Shown here in pieces: positions 25,368-34,471 of a DNA stretch of 64,000 bases. The translations under genes were made by a program, and so were the position numbers. The notes under the pieces were generated by a model, which was given only the letters and a program-made list of their open reading frames with translations, was not told the DNA's origin and did no database searches. The stretch spans positions 248,001-312,000 of the forward strand of contig DLHS01000018.1 of the NCBI GenBank assembly GCA_002483345.1. Direction: 5' to 3'. This DNA is from Bacteroidetes bacterium UBA7662. GTDB lineage: Bacteria > Bacteroidota > Bacteroidia > UBA7662. Positions within the stretch are counted from its first letter, which is position 1, and each line of letters opens with the position of its first letter.

Positions 25368-26756
25368 ATGCTGTTGCCCTATATCATAGCCTATCTCGGA
25401 GTCACTTTGTTGGTGGGTCTGCTGGCGGCACGTCTGGTTAAAAACAGCCGTGATTACCTCAGCGCAGGCAGGCGTATACCCCTTTTTATGAGTTCGGCAG
25501 CTCTTTTTGCGCTGTGGTTCGGTTCTGAAACCATTTTTGGTGCCAGCAGTGAGTTTGCCGAAAATGGCCTGCTGGCGGTGATTGAAGATCCGTTTGGGGG
25601 TGCTTTGTGCCTTTTGCTGTTCGGACTCCTTTTCAGTCGGAAACTGTATGGCATGAACCTGCTCACTCTCGGTGATCTATATCGTAACCGTTATGGGAAA
25701 AAGGTGGAGATACTTGCCTCCGCCTTCATGCTGCTTACCTTTTTTGGTTACATAGCGGCCCAACTCGTTGCCCTCGGTCTTTTGCTGGAACTTGTAACCG
25801 GTATGAGCCTTGCACAAGGCATCTTACTGAGCACGCTTATTGTAACGAGTTATACCCTCGCAGGCGGCATGTGGGCCATCTCACTCACTGATTTTGTCCA
25901 GAGTATTTTTATTGTGGTGGGTCTTGTGGTGGTTGCCTGGCAGCTGAGTTCAGCGGCAGGGGGTGTTTCGCAGGTGCTGAACCGCACAGAACCGGGGTTC
26001 TTCCGAATACTTCCCGCCGCGCATCCGCACGACTGGCTGTTATATCTCGCGGGTTGGATGACATTGGGGCTGGGTAGTCTGCCCTCTCAGGACATTTTCC
26101 AACGCATGAACGCCAGCCGGAATGTCACGACCGCGACTCGTTCTTTTTATATCGGAGCAGGATTATATCTCCTCATTGCCATGCTGCCACTTTTTATTGC
26201 CCTTACCGCACGACAACTTTACCCGGAATGGCTGGCGGGTGAAACCCAGCAACTCCTCCCCCGTGTTGTATTGGCGCACAGTCCGCTTTGGGTACAGGTG
26301 CTCTTTTTCGGGGCGCTGATCTCTGCCATTTTCAGCACCTGTTCCGGTGCTATCCTGGCACCTGCTTCTATTCTCACCGAAAACATACTCAAACCACTTT
26401 GGGGGCACAAACTGAGTGAACGGCATTTTCTCAGGATGTTACGCTGGTCGGTACTTATGATGGCGCTGCTGGGCTGTGGGATGGCCTTGCTTCGCAACAA
26501 TATTTACGAGCTGGTAGGAGAATCCTCCGTTCTGGGCCTGGTAACACTGCTTGTACCCATGTTCAGTGCCCTATATATCAAAAAGGCCACCCCGTTGGGG
26601 GCAGCCTTGTCTATGCTGGGTGGTGGTTTTGCCTGGGTACTGTTCGAATATTTCGTTCCCCTGACGGTACCCGCGCTGTTACCTGCTTTTGTGATCTCTG
26701 CCGGTGGAATGGTTGCCGGAAACCTTATTCCGGTAAGATCACCAGCCGCCGGGTAA
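25368..26756 (+). CDS. Sodium:solute symporter family protein
   Basis: A 462-residue SSS-family transporter with about 13 membrane segments. 'SRDYLSAGRRIPLFMSSAALFA' and 'SYTLAGGMWAISLTDFVQ' match the family core around helices 2 and 6. It would import a solute with sodium; the substrate cannot be told. It starts 12 nt after the phosphatase gene, last of the pssA operon, and its 3' end overlaps the convergent gene at 26725 by 32 bp. Confidence 0.9.
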   Translation: MLLPYIIAYLGVTLLVGLLAARLVKNSRDYLSAGRRIPLFMSSAALFALWFGSETIFGASSEFAENGLLAVIEDPFGGALCLLLFGLLFSRKLYGMNLLTLGDLYRNRYGKKVEILASAFMLLTFFGYIAAQLVALGLLLELVTGMSLAQGILLSTLIVTSYTLAGGMWAISLTDFVQSIFIVVGLVVVAWQLSSAAGGVSQVLNRTEPGFFRILPAAHPHDWLLYLAGWMTLGLGSLPSQDIFQRMNASRNVTTATRSFYIGAGLYLLIAMLPLFIALTARQLYPEWLAGETQQLLPRVVLAHSPLWVQVLFFGALISAIFSTCSGAILAPASILTENILKPLWGHKLSERHFLRMLRWSVLMMALLGCGMALLRNNIYELVGESSVLGLVTLLVPMFSALYIKKATPLGAALSMLGGGFAWVLFEYFVPLTVPALLPAFVISAGGMVAGNLIPVRSPAAG

Positions 26757-28401
26757 TGCTGTACTGCTGGTCAGAAAACCGAATCACATAGGTACCGGTA
26801 GCCAGACCTGCTGTCGAAATAAAGGTCTGATTATCGGCAGCACCTGTTCCTGCCAGTACCCCCTGAAGGGTGTAGAGGGCGTATTTCAGTGGCTTATCAG
26901 TGGCCATATTAACCGCAAAACCGGCTGTTGCAGGGTTTGGATAAACCACCAGGGCCTCCAGTGGGTTAATGATTTCATGGACAGCCGTACCACCACCACC
27001 TGGACCATAACTGGCAAGCCAGAGGTTGTTGTAAGATACTTCTCCAACCGGCAGCATCAGACCACCACCCAAATCTACGGTACCGAATCCATACAAATTA
27101 CCACCTATCATCAGTTTGCCGTTCTGATAATCGGTCGCACCTACCCCTATGGTAGCACCGGAACTCCCGTAGCCCTCTGCTGTAAGTGCCGAGCCGGCAT
27201 CGTTAAACTTAGCCATGTAAAATCCGGAAGGTATATGATCAGTTGTAATGGTGTCGATTCCCCACGCGCCTGCACCGGCATTGCCGAATACATAAAACTG
27301 ATTTGTTCCGATGGTCTTCAGTTTATTGATGAATTTACTGCTTTTGGTTAACCAAAGCGGCTGACCATTCGTCAGATTGAGCCCGGCCACAAACGGCGTA
27401 CCGATAGCACTATCGTTGCCGATTTTAACATAACCGCCGGCATTGCCAATCAATACCAGCGTATTTGCTGTTGCGGCAACATCGGTAGCCCAGTCCAACT
27501 GCCCTTTTACCTGTTGCGCCCATACAAAACTGCCGTTAGCCAGGTCATAAGCTGCCACAAATAAATTACGGCGGTTACCGGCATTGGATTCAGGACTCAC
27601 CACGCCCATGGCCGTTGCCGCGTCAAAGCGGATACTGTCGCGGAAAGCCCCGGCTATATACACCCGGTTGTTATCTGCTGTCATGGCAGCGAGCCTGTCT
27701 TCCTCTTTGCCATTGGTTTTGGTTGCCCACAGGCAATTTCCGGCAGCATCAAAACGGGCTACAAAACCCACCCTGTCTATATTCGGATTGACGGCAAAGC
27801 TCATCCCTCCGCCAAAATCAATCGATTCGGTGAAATATCCGGCGAGCAGGAGATCACCATTGGCCAGGGAGCTGGCTTTGGCAGGCTGACTTTTGACGGT
27901 AGCATATACCTTCAACCACACCAGATTACCACTCGCATCAAACTGAGCTCCGAAAAGACCATTCTGTCCAAAGCTGTTTCGCGGATTCACAATGGTCTGA
28001 CCACCAATGGTCAGAGAATCTCTGAACTGCCCGAAAACCGTAGCAATGCCGTTTGCATCGGTTGTCATAGCCATCACATCACATTGGGAAGCCACATTTC
28101 CGGCACGGGCCCTGAATCCATTGGCCCAGATCAACTGCCCTGTCGCCGAATATTTTACCAGGTAAGAGCCGGGAGCATGCTGCGGATTACCCCAGGTAGG
28201 CAAAGTAATGCCGTCGAATGTAGTTGTATCGTTGTGCTGACCGGCAGCATATACATTACCCTGACTGTCTAGGGCAATGGCACGCAGGTACTCATGCCTG
28301 CCGTTGGAACCGGCGGTTTTAACCCACTGAAACTGAGCATAACCTGAAAAAGAAACGCTCATCAGCAGCCATAGCAGGAGAACAGATATCGGTGATTTCA
28401 T
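26725..28401 (-). CDS. T9SS-secreted repeat protein (type A sorting domain)
   Basis: A 558-residue precursor with a signal peptide (about 1-22, ending GYAQ), a body of repeats of the form 'D..GN..W....' ('LDSQGNVYAAGQH', 'FDASGNLVWLK', 'FDAAGNCLWATK') similar to SBBP/beta-propeller proteins, and a C-terminal type A sorting domain starting 'VVYPNPATAGF' and ending in 'TGTYVIRF'. The sorting domain directs export through the type IX system to the cell surface. Function unknown. Confidence 0.85.
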   Translation of the reverse strand: MKSPISVLLLWLLMSVSFSGYAQFQWVKTAGSNGRHEYLRAIALDSQGNVYAAGQHNDTTTFDGITLPTWGNPQHAPGSYLVKYSATGQLIWANGFRARAGNVASQCDVMAMTTDANGIATVFGQFRDSLTIGGQTIVNPRNSFGQNGLFGAQFDASGNLVWLKVYATVKSQPAKASSLANGDLLLAGYFTESIDFGGGMSFAVNPNIDRVGFVARFDAAGNCLWATKTNGKEEDRLAAMTADNNRVYIAGAFRDSIRFDAATAMGVVSPESNAGNRRNLFVAAYDLANGSFVWAQQVKGQLDWATDVAATANTLVLIGNAGGYVKIGNDSAIGTPFVAGLNLTNGQPLWLTKSSKFINKLKTIGTNQFYVFGNAGAGAWGIDTITTDHIPSGFYMAKFNDAGSALTAEGYGSSGATIGVGATDYQNGKLMIGGNLYGFGTVDLGGGLMLPVGEVSYNNLWLASYGPGGGGTAVHEIINPLEALVVYPNPATAGFAVNMATDKPLKYALYTLQGVLAGTGAADNQTFISTAGLATGTYVIRFSDQQYSITRRLVILPE

Positions 28402-28521
28402 AAGATATAATATTTAAACATTACAAATATGAAGCCTTCAAAACCCTGTGAAATCCCTTCAAAATGGCAAAAACAGTGAAGTTATCTACCCTCAAAAGGG
28501 TATGGTTACTACGTAGCACCG

Positions 28522-28529
28522 TATCTTTG
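28522..28529 (+). promoter_or_regulatory. -7 promoter element (TATCTTTG)
   Basis: An exact TAnnTTTG match 14 nt before the ATG at 28544. No clear TTG at the expected -33 position. Confidence 0.5.
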
Positions 28530-28543
28530 TAAAAAAACCACCC

Positions 28544-29041
28544 ATGAGAAAATACATCTTGATTGCCTGTTTAGGGATGCTGGCTTCTACTACAGCCGTA
28601 CACGCCCAGAAAGGCTACAGCAGCTCCGGAGGCACCAGCATAGGTGCCCGTTTCGGCTCCGAGCAAGGTCTTACCCTCAAACACCACCTCGGTGGAGGAG
28701 CAGCCGTAGAAGGTATACTGGCAGCCCGTACCTGGTCGACCAACCTGACGGTACTGTATCACTTCTTTCATAAACCAACCGGCATAATCGATAACCTGGA
28801 TTGGTTTGTTGGTGCGGGCGGACACATCTGGTTGTTTAACACCAACCACCGGAATTTTGACCAGAATAACTATAACGGCAATGCCGGCATCGGTATTGAT
28901 GGTGCTATCGGTATGCAGTATAACTTCAGCGAGGTCCCTATCAACGTTTCCCTTGACTGGAAACCTGCCTTCAACATTGTAGGCGGCAGTTATTTTAACG
29001 GAGGCGGCTTCGGATTATCGGTACGTTATCGGTGGAGATAG
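28544..29041 (+). CDS. Small outer-membrane-type beta-barrel protein (hypothetical)
   Basis: A 165-residue precursor with a signal peptide (about 1-22, ending VHAQ). The mature part alternates polar and aromatic residues ('TNLTVLYHFFHKP', 'NLDWFVGAGGHIWLF', 'INVSLDWKPAFNIVGG') and ends in an aromatic-basic strand (LSVRYRWR), as in small eight-stranded barrels. No named family was recognised. Confidence 0.7.
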   Translation: MRKYILIACLGMLASTTAVHAQKGYSSSGGTSIGARFGSEQGLTLKHHLGGGAAVEGILAARTWSTNLTVLYHFFHKPTGIIDNLDWFVGAGGHIWLFNTNHRNFDQNNYNGNAGIGIDGAIGMQYNFSEVPINVSLDWKPAFNIVGGSYFNGGGFGLSVRYRWR

Positions 29042-29059
29042 GGAATAGGACACGGATTT

Positions 29060-29116
29060 TCAGGATTTCTATGATTTTCGCGGGTTTAAATGCCGCGAAA
29101 ATCATAGAAATCCTGA
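29060..29116. repeat. Palindromic repeat between convergent genes
   Basis: Perfect 24-bp arms (29060-29083 and 29093-29116) with a 9-nt spacer. The arms read through CTATGATTTTCGCGG. It lies between the barrel gene and the TPR gene, where it can act as a bidirectional terminator. Related wording appears just after the ferredoxin reductase gene (13798-13835), suggesting a dispersed family. Confidence 0.75.
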
Positions 29117-29129
29117 AATCAACGTGCCA

Positions 29130-30611
29130 TCAGGATAACCGCTTAAGTCCCGCCCTTGCACGGATATGCATCCCGCTGGTATAAGGGTGTTTGTCGTAGG
29201 TAAGACACTTCTGAAAGTAAAAACGGGCTCTCACAACATCCTTCCGTTCTTCGTAGATGGCACCCAACTGCAGACAGGCGTTGGCTGGCAGATAATTGCC
29301 ATCATTACTACCCAGTTTTACACAATCGGTATAGGGCCGCAAGGCCTGATCAGCTTTTCCCCAGTCGTGCAAAACACGCCCAAGGCGGTAATAATATTCT
29401 ATGCGGTCGGCCAATGTCAATTTTTCAGGGTCAATTGTTGTCAGTAACTGGTGCGCGCGACTGAAATAACCACCGTCATAACGTACACGGGCTTCCAGCA
29501 GTTGTACCTGATAGGGGCTTGTACGGCTTACCTCCTTGATCGCCTGCTTGTCCTTTTCGTTTTTGTCGCTGCCAATCGTCTTCACGAGACGCTGATAGTA
29601 GCTGAATTTTTCCTGATCACCTTCCAGCAAATAATACCAGGATAGCCGCATGGCGGCATCTTTTTTAAACTCATTCATCTCCTTTTGCTGGAGATAACGG
29701 GTCAGATAAATAACACAACGGTCATCCCCCTTGTAAACGAGCAAAGAACCGAGCTGGTAATTAAAATAAGGCAGGTTAAGATACGATTTGCCTGCAGGCC
29801 GGTTTATCAGTGCTTCAATACCCCGGTCGTTTTCTCCCAGTTGCCTTGCGGTATTACCGATGAAAAAACAAGTCAATAAATTGGTTTCAGGGTTATTGGA
29901 AGGGTGATTTACCAGCTTCCAGGCGGTTTCCTTGTCTTCGCGTATGTGCATATACATATACGACAGTATCAGTCTCACCTCTGTGCTGAAACACTGGTAT
30001 TCTCCTTTGGCGATCTGTCCCAGCAGGCTTTGGTATTGTTTCAAACCTGTCTCCTGATCTCCTTTAAACCCGGCCAGATCTGTCATCCAGCGATAGTTTT
30101 CGGGAACCGATCCGAAAACGGCATCCAGCAAACCGCTGGTCTTGCGGTTGAGGATGAATCCCGGGTGCTGCTTCTGATTGTCAGCTGAGGCATTTTTTGC
30201 TTTGTTCAGAGCCCGGATGGCACTTACATAGTTCTTTTGCGCAGCATGCAGGAGTGTCCACTGCAACTGCATTTCAGCATAGGCAAAACCTTTCCAGGCT
30301 GAAGGACTCCGGTCGTTTTCCAGCCGTTCAAACCTATCTGAAGCCAATGCCTCCCGCTTTTCGAACAGGGCATCGTTGTCATAGAGGATCAGGCGGTAAA
30401 AATCTATGTAGTTTTCGAGTAATACTACCAGGGTATTTTTAGGGGCAGCTGCCTTTTCGGCCGCCAGCAGCTGTTCGGCCAGGCCCATTTCGAGGCGTAC
30501 AGCCGCATCAATGCCCCGGCTGATGTTGGCGGAAAAAACAAAATCGGCCTTGCAGGTCGACACGAATGTCATGCCTGCAAGGCCGATGCTTATAATCAGC
30601 TTTAAAATCAT
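29130..30611 (-). CDS. TPR-repeat protein, exported
   Basis: About 493 residues from the ATG at 30611, with a signal peptide (MILKLIISIGLAGMTFVSTC...) and helical TPR-like repeats throughout, e.g. 'ADRIEYYYRLGRVLHDWGKA' and 'ANACLQLGAIYEERKDVVRA' near the C-terminus. It probably serves as a periplasmic protein-interaction scaffold. A Cys in the signal region (STCKA) could be a lipobox but the fit is poor. It follows the zinc-ribbon gene by 14 nt. Confidence 0.75.
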   Translation of the reverse strand: MILKLIISIGLAGMTFVSTCKADFVFSANISRGIDAAVRLEMGLAEQLLAAEKAAAPKNTLVVLLENYIDFYRLILYDNDALFEKREALASDRFERLENDRSPSAWKGFAYAEMQLQWTLLHAAQKNYVSAIRALNKAKNASADNQKQHPGFILNRKTSGLLDAVFGSVPENYRWMTDLAGFKGDQETGLKQYQSLLGQIAKGEYQCFSTEVRLILSYMYMHIREDKETAWKLVNHPSNNPETNLLTCFFIGNTARQLGENDRGIEALINRPAGKSYLNLPYFNYQLGSLLVYKGDDRCVIYLTRYLQQKEMNEFKKDAAMRLSWYYLLEGDQEKFSYYQRLVKTIGSDKNEKDKQAIKEVSRTSPYQVQLLEARVRYDGGYFSRAHQLLTTIDPEKLTLADRIEYYYRLGRVLHDWGKADQALRPYTDCVKLGSNDGNYLPANACLQLGAIYEERKDVVRARFYFQKCLTYDKHPYTSGMHIRARAGLKRLS

Positions 30612-30625
30612 CCCTGACGGATGGA

Positions 30626-31363
30626 TTATGCTTCTACGGCGTCGATCTCGGCATCTACCAGGATACGGCCGCAATGTTCGCAGATGGCGATTTTTTTACG
30701 GGTCCTGATATCCATCTGGCGCTGTGGCGGAATCTGGTTGAAACAACCGCCGCAGGCATCGCGCTGAACGGTTACCACGGCCAGACCGTTGCGGGCGTTC
30801 TTGCGGATGCGTTTGTAGGCTGTCAGCAAACGTTCTTCGATTTCAGCCTCTGCTTTGGTAGAACGAACCTGAAGTTCTTTCTCATCCTTTTCCGTTTCAG
30901 CGATGATTTCATCAAGCTCGCCTTTTTTGGCAGCCAGGTCTTTCTGGCGACCGGCATGCTCATCGGTGAGTATTTGTAAATCAGCGGTACGCTGCTCGAG
31001 CTGAACGTTAAACTCCCGGATTTTCTTCTCGGCAATCTGAACTTCCAGTCCCTGGATTTCAATTTCTTTCGACAAAGCGTCGTATTCGCGGCTGTTTTTA
31101 ACCGTCATCAGCTGCTGCTCGTATTTGGCTTTGAGGGCCAGCGCATCCTTGATGAAAGCCTGTTTCTCGGCAATGAGTTTTTTCAGACCTGCGATATCTT
31201 CATTGAACTTGCTCAAACGGGTTTCCAGGCCGATGATATCATCTTCCAGATCTTTTACCTCCATGGGCAATTCCCCGCGCATTTTGCGGATGCTGTCGAT
31301 TTTGGTGTCGATCTTCTGGAGTTCGTAAAGGGCCCGCAGTTTTTGCTCTACAGTGGTTTCCAT
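30626..31363 (-). CDS. Coiled-coil protein with C4 zinc ribbon (CT398/DUF164-like)
   Basis: A 245-residue protein: long coiled coil (about 10-180) followed by a zinc ribbon with C204-x2-C207 and C228-x2-C231. Proteins of this type are widely linked to nif3 genes, as here (6 nt from the nif3-like stop). In Chlamydia a homologue (CT398) binds sigma-54; whether that holds here is unknown. Confidence 0.88.
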   Translation of the reverse strand: METTVEQKLRALYELQKIDTKIDSIRKMRGELPMEVKDLEDDIIGLETRLSKFNEDIAGLKKLIAEKQAFIKDALALKAKYEQQLMTVKNSREYDALSKEIEIQGLEVQIAEKKIREFNVQLEQRTADLQILTDEHAGRQKDLAAKKGELDEIIAETEKDEKELQVRSTKAEAEIEERLLTAYKRIRKNARNGLAVVTVQRDACGGCFNQIPPQRQMDIRTRKKIAICEHCGRILVDAEIDAVEA

Positions 31364-31369
31364 GCTTGC

Positions 31370-32485
31370 TTATAAATAATTGACTGGATTCGTCTTCGTT
31401 TCAGTTGACAGGGTTGCAAAATTAGTGAAATTTTCGCTTAAATAGGTAGCCAATAAGTTGATCGTAAACTGCTCGCTTTCAAAGTGTCCTATATCTGCTA
31501 TCAGAATGCGGTTATCAGCTTCCAGAAATTGGTGGTATTTGAAGTCAGCCGTAACCAATACATCGGCTCCCGCTGCCACGGCAGTCTCCAGCAGGAAAGA
31601 CCCGGAACCGCCACAAATCGCTATTTTCTGCACCTTTTCAGCAACAGGATGGGTATAACGGACACTTCCGCCAAAATTGTTTTTGAGCCGTTGTAAAAAA
31701 TCAGAAACGGGGAGCGGTTTTTCAAGTTCTCCCAGCATACCGCTGCCTATCTCCTGATGGCGGTTCTCCAGTTCATAAATATCGTAAGCCACTTCTTCAT
31801 AAGAATGGCTGGCAAAAAGCGCTTTGAGGATGCGGCTTTCTTTGTAAGCCTCATACAAAACCTCCACCCGGGTTTCATTTTCGGAAGAAAGCACACCTAC
31901 CTGCCCGACACTTGGCCGGGCACCTGCCAGCGGGCGGTAAGTCCCTGTTCCAGTCACATTGAAGCTCGCCTGGTCGTATCTGCCTATTTCTCCGGCCCCC
32001 GCGGCAAACAAAGCCGACCGCAATGCGGCGGCCTCCGCGGTCGGGACGAAGGTTACCAGTTTCCTGAGCAATCCTTTTTTCGGTGCAAGCATTTTTGTTT
32101 TTACAAGCCCGAGCTGTTGGGCGAATGCCTGGTTAACGCCTGCCGCCACCTGGTCGAGATTGGTATGGATGGCATAGAGGCAGATGTGGTTGCGAATGGC
32201 CTTCAGCAGGGTGCGTTCGACCCAGTGTTTACCGGTGATAGATTTTAAACCTGTGAATATCAAAGGATGATGACTGACAATGAGGTTGCAGCCACGTCGG
32301 ATGGCTTCATCGACTACGGCTTCGGTAAGGTCGAGGGAGACCAGAATTCCGGTTACGATAGTAGCAGCTTCGCCGGCAAGCAGTCCGCAGTTGTCATAAG
32401 ACTCTTGCAGCGAAAGCGGCGCCAGTGATTCCAGTTGTCCTGCAACATCGGCAACAGTAATCGTTTCGCTTCTTTGTTTATTCAT
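31370..32485 (-). CDS. Nif3-like dinuclear metal centre protein
   Basis: A 371-residue long-form Nif3/YbgI protein. Metal ligands lie in 'SHHPLIF', 'AIHTNLDQ' and the C-terminal 'DIGHFESEQ'. The middle insert of about 120 residues (PII-like/YqfO) is characteristic of the long form. Often annotated GTP cyclohydrolase I type 2, a function not firmly established. A TATGTTTG promoter element (32497-32490) lies only 4 nt before the ATG. Confidence 0.9.
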   Translation of the reverse strand: MNKQRSETITVADVAGQLESLAPLSLQESYDNCGLLAGEAATIVTGILVSLDLTEAVVDEAIRRGCNLIVSHHPLIFTGLKSITGKHWVERTLLKAIRNHICLYAIHTNLDQVAAGVNQAFAQQLGLVKTKMLAPKKGLLRKLVTFVPTAEAAALRSALFAAGAGEIGRYDQASFNVTGTGTYRPLAGARPSVGQVGVLSSENETRVEVLYEAYKESRILKALFASHSYEEVAYDIYELENRHQEIGSGMLGELEKPLPVSDFLQRLKNNFGGSVRYTHPVAEKVQKIAICGGSGSFLLETAVAAGADVLVTADFKYHQFLEADNRILIADIGHFESEQFTINLLATYLSENFTNFATLSTETKTNPVNYL

Positions 32486-32607
32486 GGCTCAAACATACTA
32501 AATACGGGACTTTATGCCGATAACAAAGCTACGTATACCGTGAAATACGGATAAGATCAGCTCACTTTTGGGATATTTCTGCCGATTTTGTAGCTTCGAA
32601 TCCTATC

Positions 32608-33672
32608 ATGCGACCAGTCCAGTATTTCTTGTATCCGCTTGCCATGCTTTACGGACTAGGCGTATGGATTCGCAATGCGTTTTACGACGCTGGCATTAAA
32701 AAATCTCATGGGTTTTCACAGGCGATTGTAAAAATCGGGAACCTGAGTGTGGGTGGGACGGGCAAAACACCGCATACCGAACTTATTGCCGCCATGCTGG
32801 CTGAGAGTTTTCCGGCCGTTGCCATTCTCAGCAGAGGGTACAAACGTAAAACAAGGGGTTTCCGTCTGGCCGGTGAGTCGGATAATGCCCAAACCATTGG
32901 CGATGAACCCTTCCAGATGTACCTCAAACTGCCAGATGTGCAGGTAGCTGTTTGTGAAGACCGGAAAACCGGAATCGAAAAACTGAATGAACTCAATCCC
33001 TTTCTTTCAGCCGTTGTGCTCGACGACGGATATCAGCACCGCCGTGTAAAAGCCGATCTCAACATTCTGCTCAGCGACTACAATGAGCCCTATTTCAGAG
33101 ACCATCTTTTGCCCCTTGGTAAACTGAGGGAGTTCAGAGGTGGCTTTCGGCGGGCAGACATCATCATCTTCACCAAGGCCCCTGAACGTATCAATGTGTA
33201 TGATAAAAAATACATCTACACCAAAGTAGGCGCGGCTGCCCATCAACTCGTCATCTTCTCCCACATCCGTTATACCGATCCGGTATTCATGGAGCCCTTC
33301 GAGCCCTTTGCCATTGACAAAAACACCCATGTGCTTCTGGTTACCGGTATCGCCAATTCCCGTTCCCTGACAGATAAGCTGAAAGCCAAAAACATCCCTT
33401 TCACCCACCTCGCATATGCCGATCACCAGCGTTACGGACAGAAACAGCTCAAACAAATCGCCAGATCCTGGGGAGAAATTGAGTCGGAAAGAAAAGTAGT
33501 CCTCACAACTGAGAAAGATTTCGTAAAACTTCGCGATTTTGGCGACTGGTTTGTAACCAACCAAATACCGTTGGCAAGCCTGCCGATAGAAATCGGCTTT
33601 GATGAAGCTGACAGAGCGGCTTTCATCGCTAAAATCGAAGATTATGTTAAGCAACATCAAAGAAACCGTTGA
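32608..33672 (+). CDS. lpxK: Tetraacyldisaccharide 4'-kinase
   Basis: A 354-residue LpxK: 'KIGNLSVGGTGKTPHTELIA' (P-loop GGTGKT at 49-54), 'LSRGYKRKTRGF', and 'VLDDGYQHRRVKADLNILL'. It phosphorylates the lipid A precursor at the inner membrane, so the cell makes lipid A. Its 3' end overlaps the PNP gene by 29 nt. Confidence 0.95.
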   Translation: MRPVQYFLYPLAMLYGLGVWIRNAFYDAGIKKSHGFSQAIVKIGNLSVGGTGKTPHTELIAAMLAESFPAVAILSRGYKRKTRGFRLAGESDNAQTIGDEPFQMYLKLPDVQVAVCEDRKTGIEKLNELNPFLSAVVLDDGYQHRRVKADLNILLSDYNEPYFRDHLLPLGKLREFRGGFRRADIIIFTKAPERINVYDKKYIYTKVGAAAHQLVIFSHIRYTDPVFMEPFEPFAIDKNTHVLLVTGIANSRSLTDKLKAKNIPFTHLAYADHQRYGQKQLKQIARSWGEIESERKVVLTTEKDFVKLRDFGDWFVTNQIPLASLPIEIGFDEADRAAFIAKIEDYVKQHQRNR

Positions 33673-34456
33673 ATACCTGCAAGAGCGTATTGGTATTCTC
33701 CCCCGTACAGGCATTATTTTAGGAACCGGCCTGGGTTCCCTGGCAGATGAAGTAGTTGTATCGCACAGCATTTCTTATTCTCAGATTCCAAACTTCCCGA
33801 TTTCTACTACTGAAAGTCACCGTGGTCGCCTGCTGATTGGCAAACTGGCCGGGAAAGAAGTGGTGGTGATGTCCGGACGCTTTCATTATTATGAAGGTTA
33901 CAGCATGCAGCAGGTAACATTCCCTGTTCGGGTGATGAAATATCTGGGTGTAGAGACCCTCATTGTTTCCAATGCATCCGGAGGCCTAAATCCCGCCCTG
34001 AAAACATCGGATCTCATGATACTGAGCGATCACATCAACCTGCTCCCGGAGCATCCGTTGCGTGGACTGCATATTCCTGAGTTTGGCCCGCGTTTCCCGC
34101 AGATGTCAGAACCCTACGACCACAAGCTGATTGATCGTGCGATGGGTATTGCAGCCAAAAACGGCATCAAGGTGATGTCAGGTGTGTACGCTGCTGTGCA
34201 GGGCCCTGCCCTCGAAACACCTGCCGAATACCGTTATCTCCACCGTTTGGGTGCCGATGCAGTCGGTATGAGTACGGTTCCGGAAGTAATCGTAGCCCGT
34301 CAGATGGGTATTCCCTGTTTTGCTATTTCTGTCATTACAGATGAGGGTTTTCCGGAAACTGCCGAGGAGGTGACCATCACCAGCATCATAGATGCGGCCA
34401 AAAAGGCAGAACCTAATATGTCGCTCATCATTAAGGAACTCATCAGCGGCTTGTAG
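33644..34456 (+). CDS. Purine nucleoside phosphorylase (trimeric, PunA type)
   Basis: A 270-residue PNP starting MLSNIKETVEYLQERIG. 'GIILGTGLGSLADEV' binds phosphate, 'VSNASGGLNP' and 'GVYAAVQGPALETPAEYR' form the base site, 'GMSTVPE' follows. It cleaves inosine and guanosine for purine salvage. The ATG at 33644, inside lpxK, gives the normal family start. Confidence 0.95.
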   Translation: MLSNIKETVEYLQERIGILPRTGIILGTGLGSLADEVVVSHSISYSQIPNFPISTTESHRGRLLIGKLAGKEVVVMSGRFHYYEGYSMQQVTFPVRVMKYLGVETLIVSNASGGLNPALKTSDLMILSDHINLLPEHPLRGLHIPEFGPRFPQMSEPYDHKLIDRAMGIAAKNGIKVMSGVYAAVQGPALETPAEYRYLHRLGADAVGMSTVPEVIVARQMGIPCFAISVITDEGFPETAEEVTITSIIDAAKKAEPNMSLIIKELISGL

Positions 34457-34464
34457 TACCTTTG
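34457..34464 (+). promoter_or_regulatory. -7 promoter element (TACCTTTG)
   Basis: An exact TAnnTTTG match directly after the PNP stop codon and 7 nt before the porin ATG. It suggests a separate, nearly leaderless porin transcript. Confidence 0.5.
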
Positions 34465-34471
34465 CTTCTGC

